The position numbers and the translations under genes were made by a program. From contig JAJYGC010000002.1 of the NCBI GenBank assembly GCA_021785195.1, positions 86,555 to 150,554 of the forward strand: a DNA stretch of 64,000 bases, written 5' to 3'. Of this stretch, positions 1 to 8,704 are shown piece after piece; positions within the stretch are counted from its first letter, which is position 1, and every line of letters starts with the position of its first letter. The notes below the pieces were generated by a model. That model saw only the letters and a list, made by a program, of their open reading frames with translations, was not told where the DNA came from and did no database searches. Source of the DNA: Nitrospirota bacterium. GTDB taxonomy: Bacteria; Nitrospirota; Leptospirillia; Leptospirillales; Leptospirillaceae.

Positions 1-828
1 GATCCCAATCCGGACGTCAGTGGAAAGGGGATCCATGAACTGCGGGCGGGGGGAATTCCTGTCACGCTGGGAACCCTGTCCCGGAAAGCCTTTGAGGTCA
101 ACAGGGGGTTTTTGTCACTGATGCGCAACGGAAGGCCATTTGTGACGGTCAAGGGTGCGATGAGCCTTGATGGGAAGATCGCGACCGCGTCAGGGGATTC
201 CCAGTGGATTTCAGGTGCCCCCTCCCTGAAGTATGCCCATGAGCTCCGGCAGACCCATGATGGGATCATTGTAGGCATCGGGACCGTATTGAAGGACAAT
301 CCCCTCCTGACGACCAGAATTCCCGGGAAAAAGGCCCATCATCCAGTCCGGATCCTTCTTGACTCCTGGGCCAGGACCCCCATTGGCTCAAGGATTTTTG
401 AAACGCTGGAGGAATCACCCGTATGGATTGCCGTCCGGGAGGACGCGCCCGTGGAGAGAGTCCGCTCCCTTGAAAGGGCCGGGGCCCGGATTATCGGGAT
501 TGACAACGATCCCGATGGGGCGGGAATCTGTCTTCCTTCCCTTTTGGGCAGGCTCTCCCGGGAGAATGTTCTGACCGTGCTGGTCGAAGGAGGGTCTCAG
601 GTTACCGGAACCTTCCTGCGGAAACGGTTGGCTGACCGGATCCGCCTTGTGCTGGCTCCTTTGATCATAGGAGGCCATGACGCGGTGGGATGGGTCGGAG
701 GCGATTCTCCGACGACCCTTAAGGAGGCCTGGAGATTCCCTGTGCCTTTTAAAACCCGTCGCTTGGGGGAGGACCTGCTGGTATCGGTGGATTTCTGGAG
801 TGAGCGGAGTTTTTCCGGAATGACCTGA
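1..828 (+). CDS. ribD: Riboflavin biosynthesis protein RibD, C-terminal part (partial at window start)
   Basis: The reading frame is open from base 1, so the gene begins outside the window. The visible 275 residues begin at the end of the deaminase domain (DPNPDVSGKGIHEL) and continue into the reductase domain, with the family motifs GRPFVTVKGAMSLDGKIA and LVEGGSQVTGTFL. RibD deaminates and reduces the pyrimidine intermediate of riboflavin synthesis in the cytoplasm. The zinc-binding deaminase motifs are upstream and cannot be checked. The TTG at 112 is internal and not the true start. ribE follows 97 bases later, which fits a riboflavin operon. Confidence 0.93.
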   Translation, partial: DPNPDVSGKGIHELRAGGIPVTLGTLSRKAFEVNRGFLSLMRNGRPFVTVKGAMSLDGKIATASGDSQWISGAPSLKYAHELRQTHDGIIVGIGTVLKDNPLLTTRIPGKKAHHPVRILLDSWARTPIGSRIFETLEESPVWIAVREDAPVERVRSLERAGARIIGIDNDPDGAGICLPSLLGRLSRENVLTVLVEGGSQVTGTFLRKRLADRIRLVLAPLIIGGHDAVGWVGGDSPTTLKEAWRFPVPFKTRRLGEDLLVSVDFWSERSFSGMT

Positions 829-925
829 AGGTATTTCCAATACGAGGGTCCCAGGAAAAAGCCGGATGTTGTCCAGGCGGTTATTCGATCGGAACGGACA
901 ATCATGATCAATAAGGAGACCATGG

Positions 926-1555
926 GTGTTTACGGGGATTGTCCTGGAAACAGGTCGTGTGCGCGAGGCTTCTTTGTCGGGTAAGGGCATGCGGCTTGTG
1001 GTGGATGAAGTGTCTTTTGCCAAGGATCTAGTGCGGGGGGAGTCCGTTGCGGTCAACGGCGCCTGCATGACTGTAACCGACAGTGGTCCGGACTGGTTTT
1101 CAATGGATGTTTCCTCGGAAAGCCTTTCGGTCACCCGTATGGGGAGTTTCTCTCCCGGAGAGCGCCTGAATCTCGAAAGGGCCATCACCCTGTCCGAGCG
1201 ACTGGGTGGACATCTTGTCCTGGGTCATGTGGATGGGCTGGGCAGGATCGATGGCAGCTGGAAAGAAGCCGCAACAACCTTCTTCAGGGTTCTGATCCCC
1301 TATGGGCACAGGGCCTATGTGATTCCGAAGGGATCGATCACGGTCGACGGGATCAGCCTTACGGTAAACCGGATCCATGATGTGGCAAATCCGATGGAAT
1401 GCCTGATGGAGCTTGCCATCATTCCGCATACGATGGCGGTGACAAACCTTGGCGATCGTCTTGTTGGGGACTTGGTCCATCTGGAATATGACGTGATCGG
1501 AAAATATATTCTCCGGGCCCGGGAAACCGGAATGCCAGGAGCGTTTTCCGTCTGA
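926..1555 (+). CDS. ribE: Riboflavin synthase, alpha subunit type
   Basis: 209 residues, the usual length for the trimeric riboflavin synthase that converts two lumazine molecules to riboflavin. It starts with the family signature MFTGIV. The two halves resemble each other, as expected for the duplicated lumazine-binding barrel (ESVAVNGACMTVT in the first, GSITVDGISLTVN in the second). The start is GTG at 926, with AAGGAGAC at 913-920; the ATG at 922 is in another frame. It follows ribD and is followed after only two bases by the yacG-like gene, so the three are probably co-transcribed. Confidence 0.95.
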   Translation: MFTGIVLETGRVREASLSGKGMRLVVDEVSFAKDLVRGESVAVNGACMTVTDSGPDWFSMDVSSESLSVTRMGSFSPGERLNLERAITLSERLGGHLVLGHVDGLGRIDGSWKEAATTFFRVLIPYGHRAYVIPKGSITVDGISLTVNRIHDVANPMECLMELAIIPHTMAVTNLGDRLVGDLVHLEYDVIGKYILRARETGMPGAFSV

Positions 1556-1557
1556 GG

Positions 1558-1767
1558 GTGACGATGGAAAGGGATTGGGAGAAAGAAGTTCGCCGGTGTT
1601 CCACGTGCGGAAAGATTCTTGAAGGGGAGGACTATGCCCGGACGAGTTTCTGTTCCCGACGGTGCCGGGAGGTCGATCTCATGAAGTGGCTGAATGAAGA
1701 ATACCGGATTCGGGAGGATGCTTCCGACGGGATTCCGGAAGGAGGATGGGATGAGGAACCAGATTGA
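1558..1767 (+). CDS. yacG: YacG-type zinc-ribbon protein (putative DNA gyrase inhibitor)
   Basis: Small 69-residue acidic protein with a four-cysteine zinc site: CSTCGK near residues 14-19 and CSRRC near 31-35, followed by the YacG-like VDLMKWLNEEYRI. YacG family proteins are about 60-70 residues and in E. coli bind GyrB and inhibit gyrase; that role is taken from the family. The start may be GTG 1558 or ATG 1564. It sits two bases after ribE and 12 bases before cbiL, so it probably lies in the same transcript. Confidence 0.8.
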   Translation: MTMERDWEKEVRRCSTCGKILEGEDYARTSFCSRRCREVDLMKWLNEEYRIREDASDGIPEGGWDEEPD

Positions 1768-1779
1768 AGGGGAGGACAT

Positions 1780-2520
1780 GTGAGCGGGGCATCAACGGGA
1801 ACTCTGTTTGGGATAGGGGTTGGACCGGGAAATCCGGATCTGCTGACATTGCGTGCTGCCCGGATCCTATCGTCCGTTCCGACTCTGGCGATTCCCAAAT
1901 CCGTTTCTGACGGGGGCTCCCTTGCCCTGTCCGTTGTGGAAGGGGTTCTCAGGGAACGGTCCGTTCCGGTGGATCGGGTAGAGCTTGTTTTTCCGATGAC
2001 AAAGGATCAGTCCATCCTGGCGGAAGCCCGGTCAAACAATGCGAGGGTTCTGGAGAAAGCCCTGTCGCTGGGAGATGTGGCGTTCATCAGTCTGGGAGAC
2101 ATATTCTTTTACTCCACCTTTGGCAATCTGCTGGAAGGATTGCGGGCCTTGATCCCGGGACTGAAGGTTGAGGTGATTCCCGGGATTACCTCGGTCTCCG
2201 CCGCAACCGCCCTGATCGGGACCCCTCTCGTCCAGGGCGCCGAAGGGCTGGCTGTGGTCCCGGCAACTTATGGGCCCGACTCCATTGAGACGATCCTGGA
2301 TCTTCATGAAACGGTCGTCCTGATGAAAATCCACCGGGTTTTTCCGATTCTCCTTGAGATGCTGACCCGCCGGGGCCTTCTGGAAAAGACCGTATACCTA
2401 TCGGAAATTGGGACCAGTCGCCAGGAGATCGTCCGGGATATCCGGGAACTTGAAGGACGCACCCTTCCCTACATGTCCCTACTGATTGTGAGAAAAAACG
2501 GTCTTGGGGGATTGGTTTGA
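1780..2520 (+). CDS. cbiL: Precorrin-2 / cobalt-factor II C20-methyltransferase
   Basis: 246 residues of the tetrapyrrole methylase fold. The N-terminal GIGVGPGNPDLLTLRA is the SAM-binding loop typical of CbiL/CobI, followed by FISLGDIFFYSTF and VIPGITSVSAA. It adds the C20 methyl group to the corrin precursor. The start is GTG 1780 behind GGGGAGG at 1768-1774. Other genes in the window (cbiD, cbiG, cbiT/E) point to the anaerobic cobalt-early pathway, so the substrate is probably cobalt-factor II. The next gene overlaps its stop codon by four bases. Confidence 0.92.
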   Translation: MSGASTGTLFGIGVGPGNPDLLTLRAARILSSVPTLAIPKSVSDGGSLALSVVEGVLRERSVPVDRVELVFPMTKDQSILAEARSNNARVLEKALSLGDVAFISLGDIFFYSTFGNLLEGLRALIPGLKVEVIPGITSVSAATALIGTPLVQGAEGLAVVPATYGPDSIETILDLHETVVLMKIHRVFPILLEMLTRRGLLEKTVYLSEIGTSRQEIVRDIRELEGRTLPYMSLLIVRKNGLGGLV

Positions 2521-3065
2521 GGCCATTTGACCGCTCCATCAGCCGGGAAGACAGAAAGCTGGCAATGAGCTATGCTCAAGGAGCCTTTCTTCGATTCTCT
2601 GCCATGTGGTCCCTGGCAGGTTTCACGGGGGCTTTCGGGACTGTCTTCCTGGCCTTCTCACGGGGGAACCTGGACCTTTCTCCCCTTTTCAGGGAGATAA
2701 CGGTCGGGATTGGTGCGGCACTTTTGGGTTTGGGACATTCCCGATACCAATATTATCTGTTGACCCAATGGCCGTCCCATTATGCTGCACTGGCCCGTCA
2801 ATCCCAATCGGGATGGACCCCCATGTCGGTAAAGGGTGGTTTCTCTCCCCGGGCTGTTTCCCATCCTGGGCGGGGGAAGGTTGTTCTGGCTTATATCGGC
2901 GCAATCCTGTTGCTGTTTGCCCTGATCCTTGTTCTTCATCGCGGGTTGCCGGTGATGGGAACAATTTTTTTTGCGGAGGGGGGGTTCTTTTTTGCGCGGG
3001 TCCTCTTTTGGAAACGAGCGTTTGATCTTTGGAAGGCGGATGGATCTTATGACAGCGGAAACTGA
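2517..3065 (+). CDS. Unknown integral membrane protein between cbiL and cbiF
   Basis: Up to 182 residues. I do not recognise the family. Four hydrophobic stretches are visible, near residues 29-47, 58-75, 119-140 and 145-165, with a basic loop of about 45 residues between the second and third. The TTG start at 2517 overlaps the cbiL stop by four bases; ATG 2565 is an alternative. The end overlaps the start of cbiF. This translational coupling on both sides suggests a role tied to cobalamin synthesis, for example metal or intermediate handling at the membrane, but nothing in the protein itself shows this. Confidence 0.7.
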   Translation: MRPFDRSISREDRKLAMSYAQGAFLRFSAMWSLAGFTGAFGTVFLAFSRGNLDLSPLFREITVGIGAALLGLGHSRYQYYLLTQWPSHYAALARQSQSGWTPMSVKGGFSPRAVSHPGRGKVVLAYIGAILLLFALILVLHRGLPVMGTIFFAEGGFFFARVLFWKRAFDLWKADGSYDSGN

Positions 3066-3873
3066 AATCAGGGCGTTTGTGATCCGTCCTGGAACGGTCT
3101 ATTTTGTGGGGGCCGGTCCGGGAGCTCCGGACCTCTTGACTGTTCGTGCCTCGAGAATCCTGGAGCGGGCCGGGAGGGTGGTCTATGCCGGGTCCCTTGT
3201 CCCTCTGGGAGCGATGTCTTCCATGGCTCCCTCGGCCAGATGGATCGATTCGGCCGGGATGACCCGGGAAGAGATTGTGGAGTCTCTCGCAGAGGGGATC
3301 CACAGGGGAGAGGTTGTTGTCCGCCTGGCTTCCGGGGATCCGGCCATTTATGGGGCCATGGCAGAAATGACGACAGACCTGGACCGGCGGAGCATCCCCT
3401 GGGAGGTGGTTCCCGGAGTCAGTTCTGTTTTTGCCTGTGCCGCCGCCCTGGGTCGGGACCTCACCCTTCCGGAGATCAGCCAGACGATCATCCTGACCCG
3501 AACGGGGGGAAGGACACCGATGCCCCCGGGAGAGGAACTGGAGTCCCTGGCCCGCCATGGAGCCACATTGGTCATTTTCCTCTCCATCGACCGGATTGAC
3601 GAACTTGTGGAGCGATTGACCTCAGTCCTTCCGGAAACCACTCCCGCTGCGGTTGTGGCTCGCGCTTCCTGGCCGGACGAGATTCTTGTCAGGGGTGACC
3701 TGTCGACCATTTCGGTGATGGTCAAGGCGGCCAGGATCCATCGTCAGGCGCTCATGATTGTCGGACGCGTCCTGGATCCGAAGCTCAGGGAGATGGCGAG
3801 GAGCAGGCTTTATGCCGCAGACTTCGGCCATGGGTTCCGGGATCCTTCCATTCCTCCGGAGGGTGGGATCTGA
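3049..3873 (+). CDS. cbiF: Precorrin-4 / cobalt-precorrin-4 C11-methyltransferase
   Basis: About 274 residues of the tetrapyrrole methylase family. It shows VYFVGAGPGAPDLLTVRA at the N-terminus, ASGDPAIYGAMAE in the middle and VVPGVSSVFACAAALG after it, the pattern of CbiF/CobM. It methylates C11 of the corrin ring. A longer reading frame begins at TTG 2971, but the conserved domain starts just after ATG 3049, which has GGAAGG at 3031-3036; I prefer 3049. The gene overlaps the preceding membrane protein gene and closes this first cobalamin cluster. Confidence 0.9.
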   Translation: MTAETEIRAFVIRPGTVYFVGAGPGAPDLLTVRASRILERAGRVVYAGSLVPLGAMSSMAPSARWIDSAGMTREEIVESLAEGIHRGEVVVRLASGDPAIYGAMAEMTTDLDRRSIPWEVVPGVSSVFACAAALGRDLTLPEISQTIILTRTGGRTPMPPGEELESLARHGATLVIFLSIDRIDELVERLTSVLPETTPAAVVARASWPDEILVRGDLSTISVMVKAARIHRQALMIVGRVLDPKLREMARSRLYAADFGHGFRDPSIPPEGGI

Positions 3874-3943
3874 TACGGCCACGATCAGGCGATCCGGGAC
3901 TGATTGCTTTTTTCACCCCGCCTTTCCCTTCGATCCCTCTCTC

Positions 3944-5251
3944 CTAGAAATGCCATAGCTCAGGGAATTTGTTTTTTGTTTGTGCGGGGTCCTGCAAATA
4001 CAACGCTTCTCCGGCTTTCTGGAATGCCACCACATTCTGTGGAACGGAACCGACGAATCCTGGAGAGCCAGGGGGTGCCTGAATGTCGGCTCGGGGGGTT
4101 GTCCGGGTCAGTGCCTCGATCAAGTCCCCCGCTTTTCTCGAATCCACCTCCGAAGAATATCCCCCCTTGTCCCCGAATTTTTGACCCAGCAGTTTGAGGA
4201 TGGAGGTATGGTCCAGCGCGCCGCTATAAATCGTCCCCGGTTCTACAAACGGTGAAATGATCAGTGCGGGTACGCGCACCCCGCTGCTTGTGAAAGCGGG
4301 ATAGTTGGCCCCATTGGGAGGGTATGTGATCCACCCCTGGGGGGAAACATGGTCGTAGATGCCTCCGTGTTCGTCGTAAGTCACGATCAGCAGTGTACTG
4401 GCCCATCGCTTTGGGTTGGAGATCATGGACAGGTAGGTTCTTTTCAAGAATTCCTGTCCACCGTCAATGGAGGTCGGAGGATGGTCATCGTCGGCTTTTC
4501 CCAGGTGAGGGGCATCGGTGTAAACAGGCTCGACAAAGATGACTTGGGGAAAGGTGTCCGGCGACTCGTCCTGAACATCCACAACCAAACGGGAAAAAGG
4601 GACAAATCGGTCCGATGAAAGGATTTCAGGAATCCAGCGTGGCATGAGGGAAAAAAAAGGCATCCCTTCATGGTAAACGCGCCAGCGGACCTGGCGCTCA
4701 TTCAGCCAGTCGTACACCAGCTTTTGATCCGGCAACACAGTTTGGTTGGAGTCGGTCATGGAAATGCCGCTCATTGCCATCAGGCGATTGGGTTGGGTGC
4801 TTGATGGAAGGGGGGCAAACCAGTTATCACAAACGGTAAAGGATTGGGCAAGAAAGTGAGTGATCGGAACCTCTTCCTGTGCATAATACCCCATCACTGC
4901 CGGAAGGGGGGCCACTGCTGGATCCATGCTGATGGCCTGAACGACCGCATAGTTTCCGACAAAGCCATTCATGGGAAAAACCCCGTCCACGGGGGGGCCA
5001 AGCTGAAAGGAAATGTCATACCGCTCGTGCGGTGGATCGGCAGGAAACTGCTTTTCCTTGAGGTGGTAGAGAGTATAGGTCTCTCCGTTGAAGGGATTTG
5101 AATGTTCGGAGAGCCAAGCCTGGCTTGCCTGGATTCCGTTCAGGGGACAATTGTATGGGGGCAGGCTCAGATATCCCAGCATGTGGTCGAAGGATCGGTT
5201 CTCCATCATGAGGATCACGATTGTCTCGATCTGTTCCAGGGGTTCTGTCAT
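3944..5251 (-). CDS. Phosphoesterase family protein (phospholipase C / acid phosphatase type)
   Basis: About 435 residues. Near the N-terminus IVILMMENRSFDHMLGYL matches the metal-binding entry motif of the bacterial phospholipase C/AcpA phosphoesterase family. A later YDEHGGIYDHVSP supplies the second metal-site block. Members hydrolyse phosphate mono- or diesters, often outside the cytoplasm. The preferred start is ATG 5251 with GGGAGGAG at 5258-5265; a longer frame to 5341 lacks such a site. From this start I see no clear signal peptide, which is odd for the family. Substrate unknown. Confidence 0.85.
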   Translation of the reverse strand: MTEPLEQIETIVILMMENRSFDHMLGYLSLPPYNCPLNGIQASQAWLSEHSNPFNGETYTLYHLKEKQFPADPPHERYDISFQLGPPVDGVFPMNGFVGNYAVVQAISMDPAVAPLPAVMGYYAQEEVPITHFLAQSFTVCDNWFAPLPSSTQPNRLMAMSGISMTDSNQTVLPDQKLVYDWLNERQVRWRVYHEGMPFFSLMPRWIPEILSSDRFVPFSRLVVDVQDESPDTFPQVIFVEPVYTDAPHLGKADDDHPPTSIDGGQEFLKRTYLSMISNPKRWASTLLIVTYDEHGGIYDHVSPQGWITYPPNGANYPAFTSSGVRVPALIISPFVEPGTIYSGALDHTSILKLLGQKFGDKGGYSSEVDSRKAGDLIEALTRTTPRADIQAPPGSPGFVGSVPQNVVAFQKAGEALYLQDPAQTKNKFPELWHF

Positions 5252-5561
5252 TCCCCGCTCCTCCCATTGGCATTCAAAAGCGTCCTGATTGATTCCATCG
5301 GTTTTTTGCATGAAACCTTCCAAATGAATTATACCCCCCATTGCCCGGGACAGGTCGTTCCAGTGGATTGGGTCTTGAAAGGGATGACATGTTCGGGTTG
5401 CCTGTCGAACAGGGGTGGAGAGGGATTCATGGTGGAGAAGGGCAGAGAACCGATTGGAGAGGGCTTGTCGAGAGAGGGGACTGAAGAAGGATGGAAGGAC
5501 TGTCCCGATTCCGGATGATTGGAGCGAACAGTCCTTCCATCGCTATATTGTTAAGGTCTTC
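5252..5561. other. Intergenic region upstream of the phosphoesterase gene
   Basis: About 310 bases between two minus-strand genes. No convincing gene is visible. It holds the strong inverted repeat at 5490-5541 listed separately and presumably the phosphoesterase promoter, which I could not place. Confidence 0.6.
5490..5541 (-). terminator. Perfect 14-bp inverted repeat, probable terminator of the secreted-protein gene
   Basis: Arms GATGGAAGGACTGT (5490-5503) and ACAGTCCTTCCATC (5528-5541) are perfectly complementary around a 24-base loop. It lies 20 bases past the stop of the 5562-6107 gene on the minus strand, where a terminator would be expected. The following minus-strand sequence is pyrimidine-rich but has no real T-run, so a regulatory site or processing hairpin is also possible. 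Confidence 0.55.
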
Positions 5562-6107
5562 TCAATTATTCTCTACGTGAAGGGTCCGTTCGGCGGATTT
5601 CAGGTCTTTCTGAAATTGTCCTGCCGCTTCTCCCAGGGATCGGGCATAGACTTCAACCGCCGTCTTGAGGGCCTTTTCCCTTTTTGCATAGGCTCCGGAA
5701 ATGGTCTTTGCATATCCCGCAACTGACTTTTTGATGAGCTGAGTTGCGTTCTGCTCCACTCCTCCCTCGCTCGCCGTCAGGCTGTCCCGGATCTGGTTGA
5801 TCTTGATGGTGACCTTGGTGCTTGCGGCAGTGGCCTCCTGGACATATTCCTGGTCTGCCTTATGCTTGGCATCAAGATAAAGTTTGCGCGCCTTGGCGGC
5901 AGCCATGTGGTATTTGGACAACGCCCTGGAAACCACCGAATCATACCGGTTCGATTTCTCGATCAGTGTTTCTGAAGGGTCTCCTGCACCCCAGGCCGCC
6001 CGGGGAAGGATCGGATTTTGAAAAGATGGAAATATGGGTCCCGTTGCGAGCGATCCCGATGACATGATTGCCAGAATGAAAAGCCATTTTGCAAAACGAG
6101 AAGCCAT
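5562..6107 (-). CDS. Secreted alanine/lysine-rich coiled-coil protein, unknown function
   Basis: About 181 residues. The start ATG 6107 is chosen because AAAGGAGG lies just upstream; the longer frame to 6299 is not supported. Residues 1-25 look like a signal peptide (basic start, then WLFILAIMSSGSLA). The mature part is strongly charged, rich in Ala, Lys and Glu, and reads as one long helical or coiled-coil region with repeated YAK/YAR-type segments. I recognise no family. An export role in the periplasm is inference from the signal peptide alone. Confidence 0.75.
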   Translation of the reverse strand: MASRFAKWLFILAIMSSGSLATGPIFPSFQNPILPRAAWGAGDPSETLIEKSNRYDSVVSRALSKYHMAAAKARKLYLDAKHKADQEYVQEATAASTKVTIKINQIRDSLTASEGGVEQNATQLIKKSVAGYAKTISGAYAKREKALKTAVEVYARSLGEAAGQFQKDLKSAERTLHVENN

Positions 6108-6353
6108 TTTTTCCTCCTTTGACACCATTGGTCCCACTGTCACACCCCTTGAAGATTCTTCAAAGGGCCCCAGCTTCCGGGGATCCTGCGGATCCGGCCC
6201 ATTTGCCGGACAGTGTGCTTGGCCAGACCCGCCCGAACCCTTCGGTATCTTATGCCGCTTACGTTTTCCTGATGGGTTGATTGTATCATAACCCCTCAAT
6301 TTCGGTTAAACCTTCCAGAATATGCCCGAAAGGATTGCCCCCCTGACTTGGAA

Positions 6354-7019
6354 TCAGGAATAGGCAAACTCTTCCGGCAACACCGGTTCAAGATTGAGCG
6401 TCCTGAAAAGCTCTTCTGTTCTCTGATGGACGGTCTCCCACATTTCCTGGCGGGAAAGTCCCAGAATTTCCCAGTGGTCTTCAAAGTCCACAGGGAGACA
6501 GTGTTCAGCCCAGCGATAGAGTTGGGCAAGGTTCCCCGAAAGTCTTCGCGCGAGTTCCGGTCGTTCGCTGGGGGGGGTCTTTTCGACAATCTCTGCGAGT
6601 TCCCGCAGACCAAACGAAGTCTGGCGCTTTTCGTCCCGAATGGGGATTTCAAGCGATGCTCTGGTGCCTTCATCAGCATGAGCAGACACTTTTTCCACCA
6701 GGGCGATCCCGATTCCTTCGATTCCGATTTGGAGACAGGAAAGAAAATCGAACCACTCCAACTTGGAAAATGCATCGAGAAGCGCTTTTCGATGATGGGG
6801 TTGAATGGGAGAATGAAAAGGCATTCCCAGCTGATTCAGCCATTTTTCCTGGATCCGGAAGTGGATGCGTTCTTCTTCGACCTGATGGGCCAGTTCCATT
6901 TTGGCTTCGAGGGAAGGGGCTTTCGAAATGCGATCTGCACAGAGTTCAAGAGCGAGAAGATCGATGTCTGTGTATACCGTGAGCAATGTACCGATGGCGT
7001 TCCTGTAAAGAGGGTCCAT
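6354..7019 (-). CDS. Ferritin-like diiron-type protein
   Basis: About 221 residues, largely helical. The segment EEERIHFRIQEKWL contains an E-x-x-H motif, and acidic residues in other helices (DIDLLALELCADR, GIEGIGIALVEK) are placed as in ferritin-like four-helix diiron proteins. The exact subfamily is not recognised. The start ATG 7019 has AAGGAG at 7026-7031; a frame reaching 7037 is less likely. It lies only 24 bases after the B12-type radical SAM gene on the same strand, so the two are probably co-transcribed and may act in one pathway. Confidence 0.65.
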   Translation of the reverse strand: MDPLYRNAIGTLLTVYTDIDLLALELCADRISKAPSLEAKMELAHQVEEERIHFRIQEKWLNQLGMPFHSPIQPHHRKALLDAFSKLEWFDFLSCLQIGIEGIGIALVEKVSAHADEGTRASLEIPIRDEKRQTSFGLRELAEIVEKTPPSERPELARRLSGNLAQLYRWAEHCLPVDFEDHWEILGLSRQEMWETVHQRTEELFRTLNLEPVLPEEFAYS

Positions 7020-7043
7020 GGAATACTCCTTGTGCAAGCAGGG

Positions 7044-8477
7044 TTAACGATCCCGGTAAATGCGATCCTTGAATGGCGCATACCGGAGGAGGTGCCAAAG
7101 CGGCCGTCTGTAGCCCGCCAGGCGGATGATGCGCTGGGTCAGGGGTTTCAGGGGGGTGACAAGACCTGGAAGGATCCAGTTCCCCCGGGGTTCGGCGAAG
7201 GAGAGCAACATGTGCATCAGAATGGGTTCAAGGGCCGGTTCGAGATAGAAAACGGGATTGAGGTATTGTGATCGATGGGTGATGAGTCCCATCCCCTCAG
7301 CCATTTTGGCAAGTGGTGTGTCCGGGTAGATCCGAAGACCCGTCATTGCGACGACAGCCGTAGGATGGCTTTCTTCGATTACCCTGCAAGTTTCCTGAAC
7401 GGACTCCGGAGTCTCGCCAGGCCCTCCGAAGATCAGGGTGTGACAAAGGGCGAGTCCCAGCGAACGGCACCAATCCCCGACTGATTTCAGGTGGGATACG
7501 GAGAAACTTTTTCCCAACCCGGCCAAGACACCATTCTCCCCTGAGTCTGTTCCGAGTTCGATTCCATCGCACCCTGCCTGTTTCATTTTTTTGAGAAGGG
7601 GCAAAGTCATTCCTGCCGGGGTGGCATAACAGGACCAGTGGACGCGCAGGTTTTTTCGGATCAGTGCTTCGCATACTTCATCTGCATGGTCTGGCGGGGT
7701 GTTGAATATACTGTCGACAATGAAAAACGAATGGACTCCGAATGTGGAGACCATCATTTCCATTTCGTCGGCCACCTCGCCGGGAGGACGAAGACGAAAG
7801 GAAGAGCCTTCAAGAAGGGGATAGGTGCAGTATTTGCACCGGAAGGCGCACCCCCTTTTGGTTTGTATGCTGGCCATCCCTCCGATGCGCACATATCGTT
7901 TCAATCCCAAAAGGTCATGGGCCGGTGGATTCTTCCCTGCCAAGGCATAGGGGGGATTCATCGATGGGGCGGGAGGGACTACGACCGGTGAGGTTCCCAG
8001 AGAGGGCCGATACACGATTCCGGGTATGCAGGCAACGGACTTATTGAATTCCAATGCGTCGAGAAGCATCGGGAAACTCTCTTCTCCCTCTCCTGAAATT
8101 CCAAAATCAGCACCCAGTTCATCAAGGAGCAGATCAGGCATCAGGGAAAAGGCTGAACCCCCGACGATAAGGGGAGGTTTCTCAGGGGAGAGGATGGCTC
8201 TGAGGTCCTGAACAAGCGTCTGATAAGAAGGAAGGTAGTTTTTGGTGAGGGGATAGGCCGCGTTATCCAGATTCCGGAGGGAAAGGGCGACCACATCAGG
8301 AGGATGATGCCGAATCTCCCGAAGAAGGACATCCCTCGGTCGGGACTGCCCCAGCAGATCAATCACCCGTACATTGTGCCCGGCACGCCTGGCGCTTTCG
8401 GCCACATAGGCCGCGCCCAACGGGAAAACAGGATCCGGAAAGACTTCCCGGTTTGCGGAGATCAAGAGGAGATGCAC
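7044..8477 (-). CDS. B12-binding-domain radical SAM protein
   Basis: About 477 residues. The N-terminal 150 or so form a Rossmann-like cobalamin-binding domain (FPLGAAYVAESARRAGHNV, then LIVGGSAFSLMP and GEGEESFP). The radical SAM core starts near residue 215 with CAFRCKYC, a C-x3-C-x2-C 4Fe-4S motif. Such class B enzymes methylate or rearrange unreactive carbons, often in lipid or natural-product pathways; the substrate here is unknown. The start is GTG 8477 with GGAAGGAG at 8485-8492, in preference to the upstream frame at 8513. The next gene on the strand is the ferritin-like protein. Confidence 0.85.
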   Translation of the reverse strand: MHLLLISANREVFPDPVFPLGAAYVAESARRAGHNVRVIDLLGQSRPRDVLLREIRHHPPDVVALSLRNLDNAAYPLTKNYLPSYQTLVQDLRAILSPEKPPLIVGGSAFSLMPDLLLDELGADFGISGEGEESFPMLLDALEFNKSVACIPGIVYRPSLGTSPVVVPPAPSMNPPYALAGKNPPAHDLLGLKRYVRIGGMASIQTKRGCAFRCKYCTYPLLEGSSFRLRPPGEVADEMEMMVSTFGVHSFFIVDSIFNTPPDHADEVCEALIRKNLRVHWSCYATPAGMTLPLLKKMKQAGCDGIELGTDSGENGVLAGLGKSFSVSHLKSVGDWCRSLGLALCHTLIFGGPGETPESVQETCRVIEESHPTAVVAMTGLRIYPDTPLAKMAEGMGLITHRSQYLNPVFYLEPALEPILMHMLLSFAEPRGNWILPGLVTPLKPLTQRIIRLAGYRRPLWHLLRYAPFKDRIYRDR

Positions 8478-8704
8478 CTTGTGTCTCCTTCCGCTAGATG
8501 AATGTGTTTCCAAAACTGGACTTGCCCAAGCCTAGGCCGTTTGGTGCAATATTGCAAGTTCTGGAACAATTTGTGCCATTAGCGGGTCATTTCTCTTTTC
8601 GGTTGTCCCTTGTCACCAACTCTCTGGTCATCGAAAAGATGTCACGGACCGTTCTCCCGCCAATCGCTGATCCGCATTATTCTTGGTCCTGCGATGGGGA
8701 GTGC

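Noticed and set aside
2689..3558. A 289-codon minus-strand frame opposite the cbi cluster
   Set aside because: Antisense shadow of the membrane protein and cbiF; low-complexity composition.
7530..7580. A T-arm-like GAGTTCGATTC motif suggesting a tRNA
   Set aside because: It is inside the radical SAM gene and no cloverleaf can be drawn around it.
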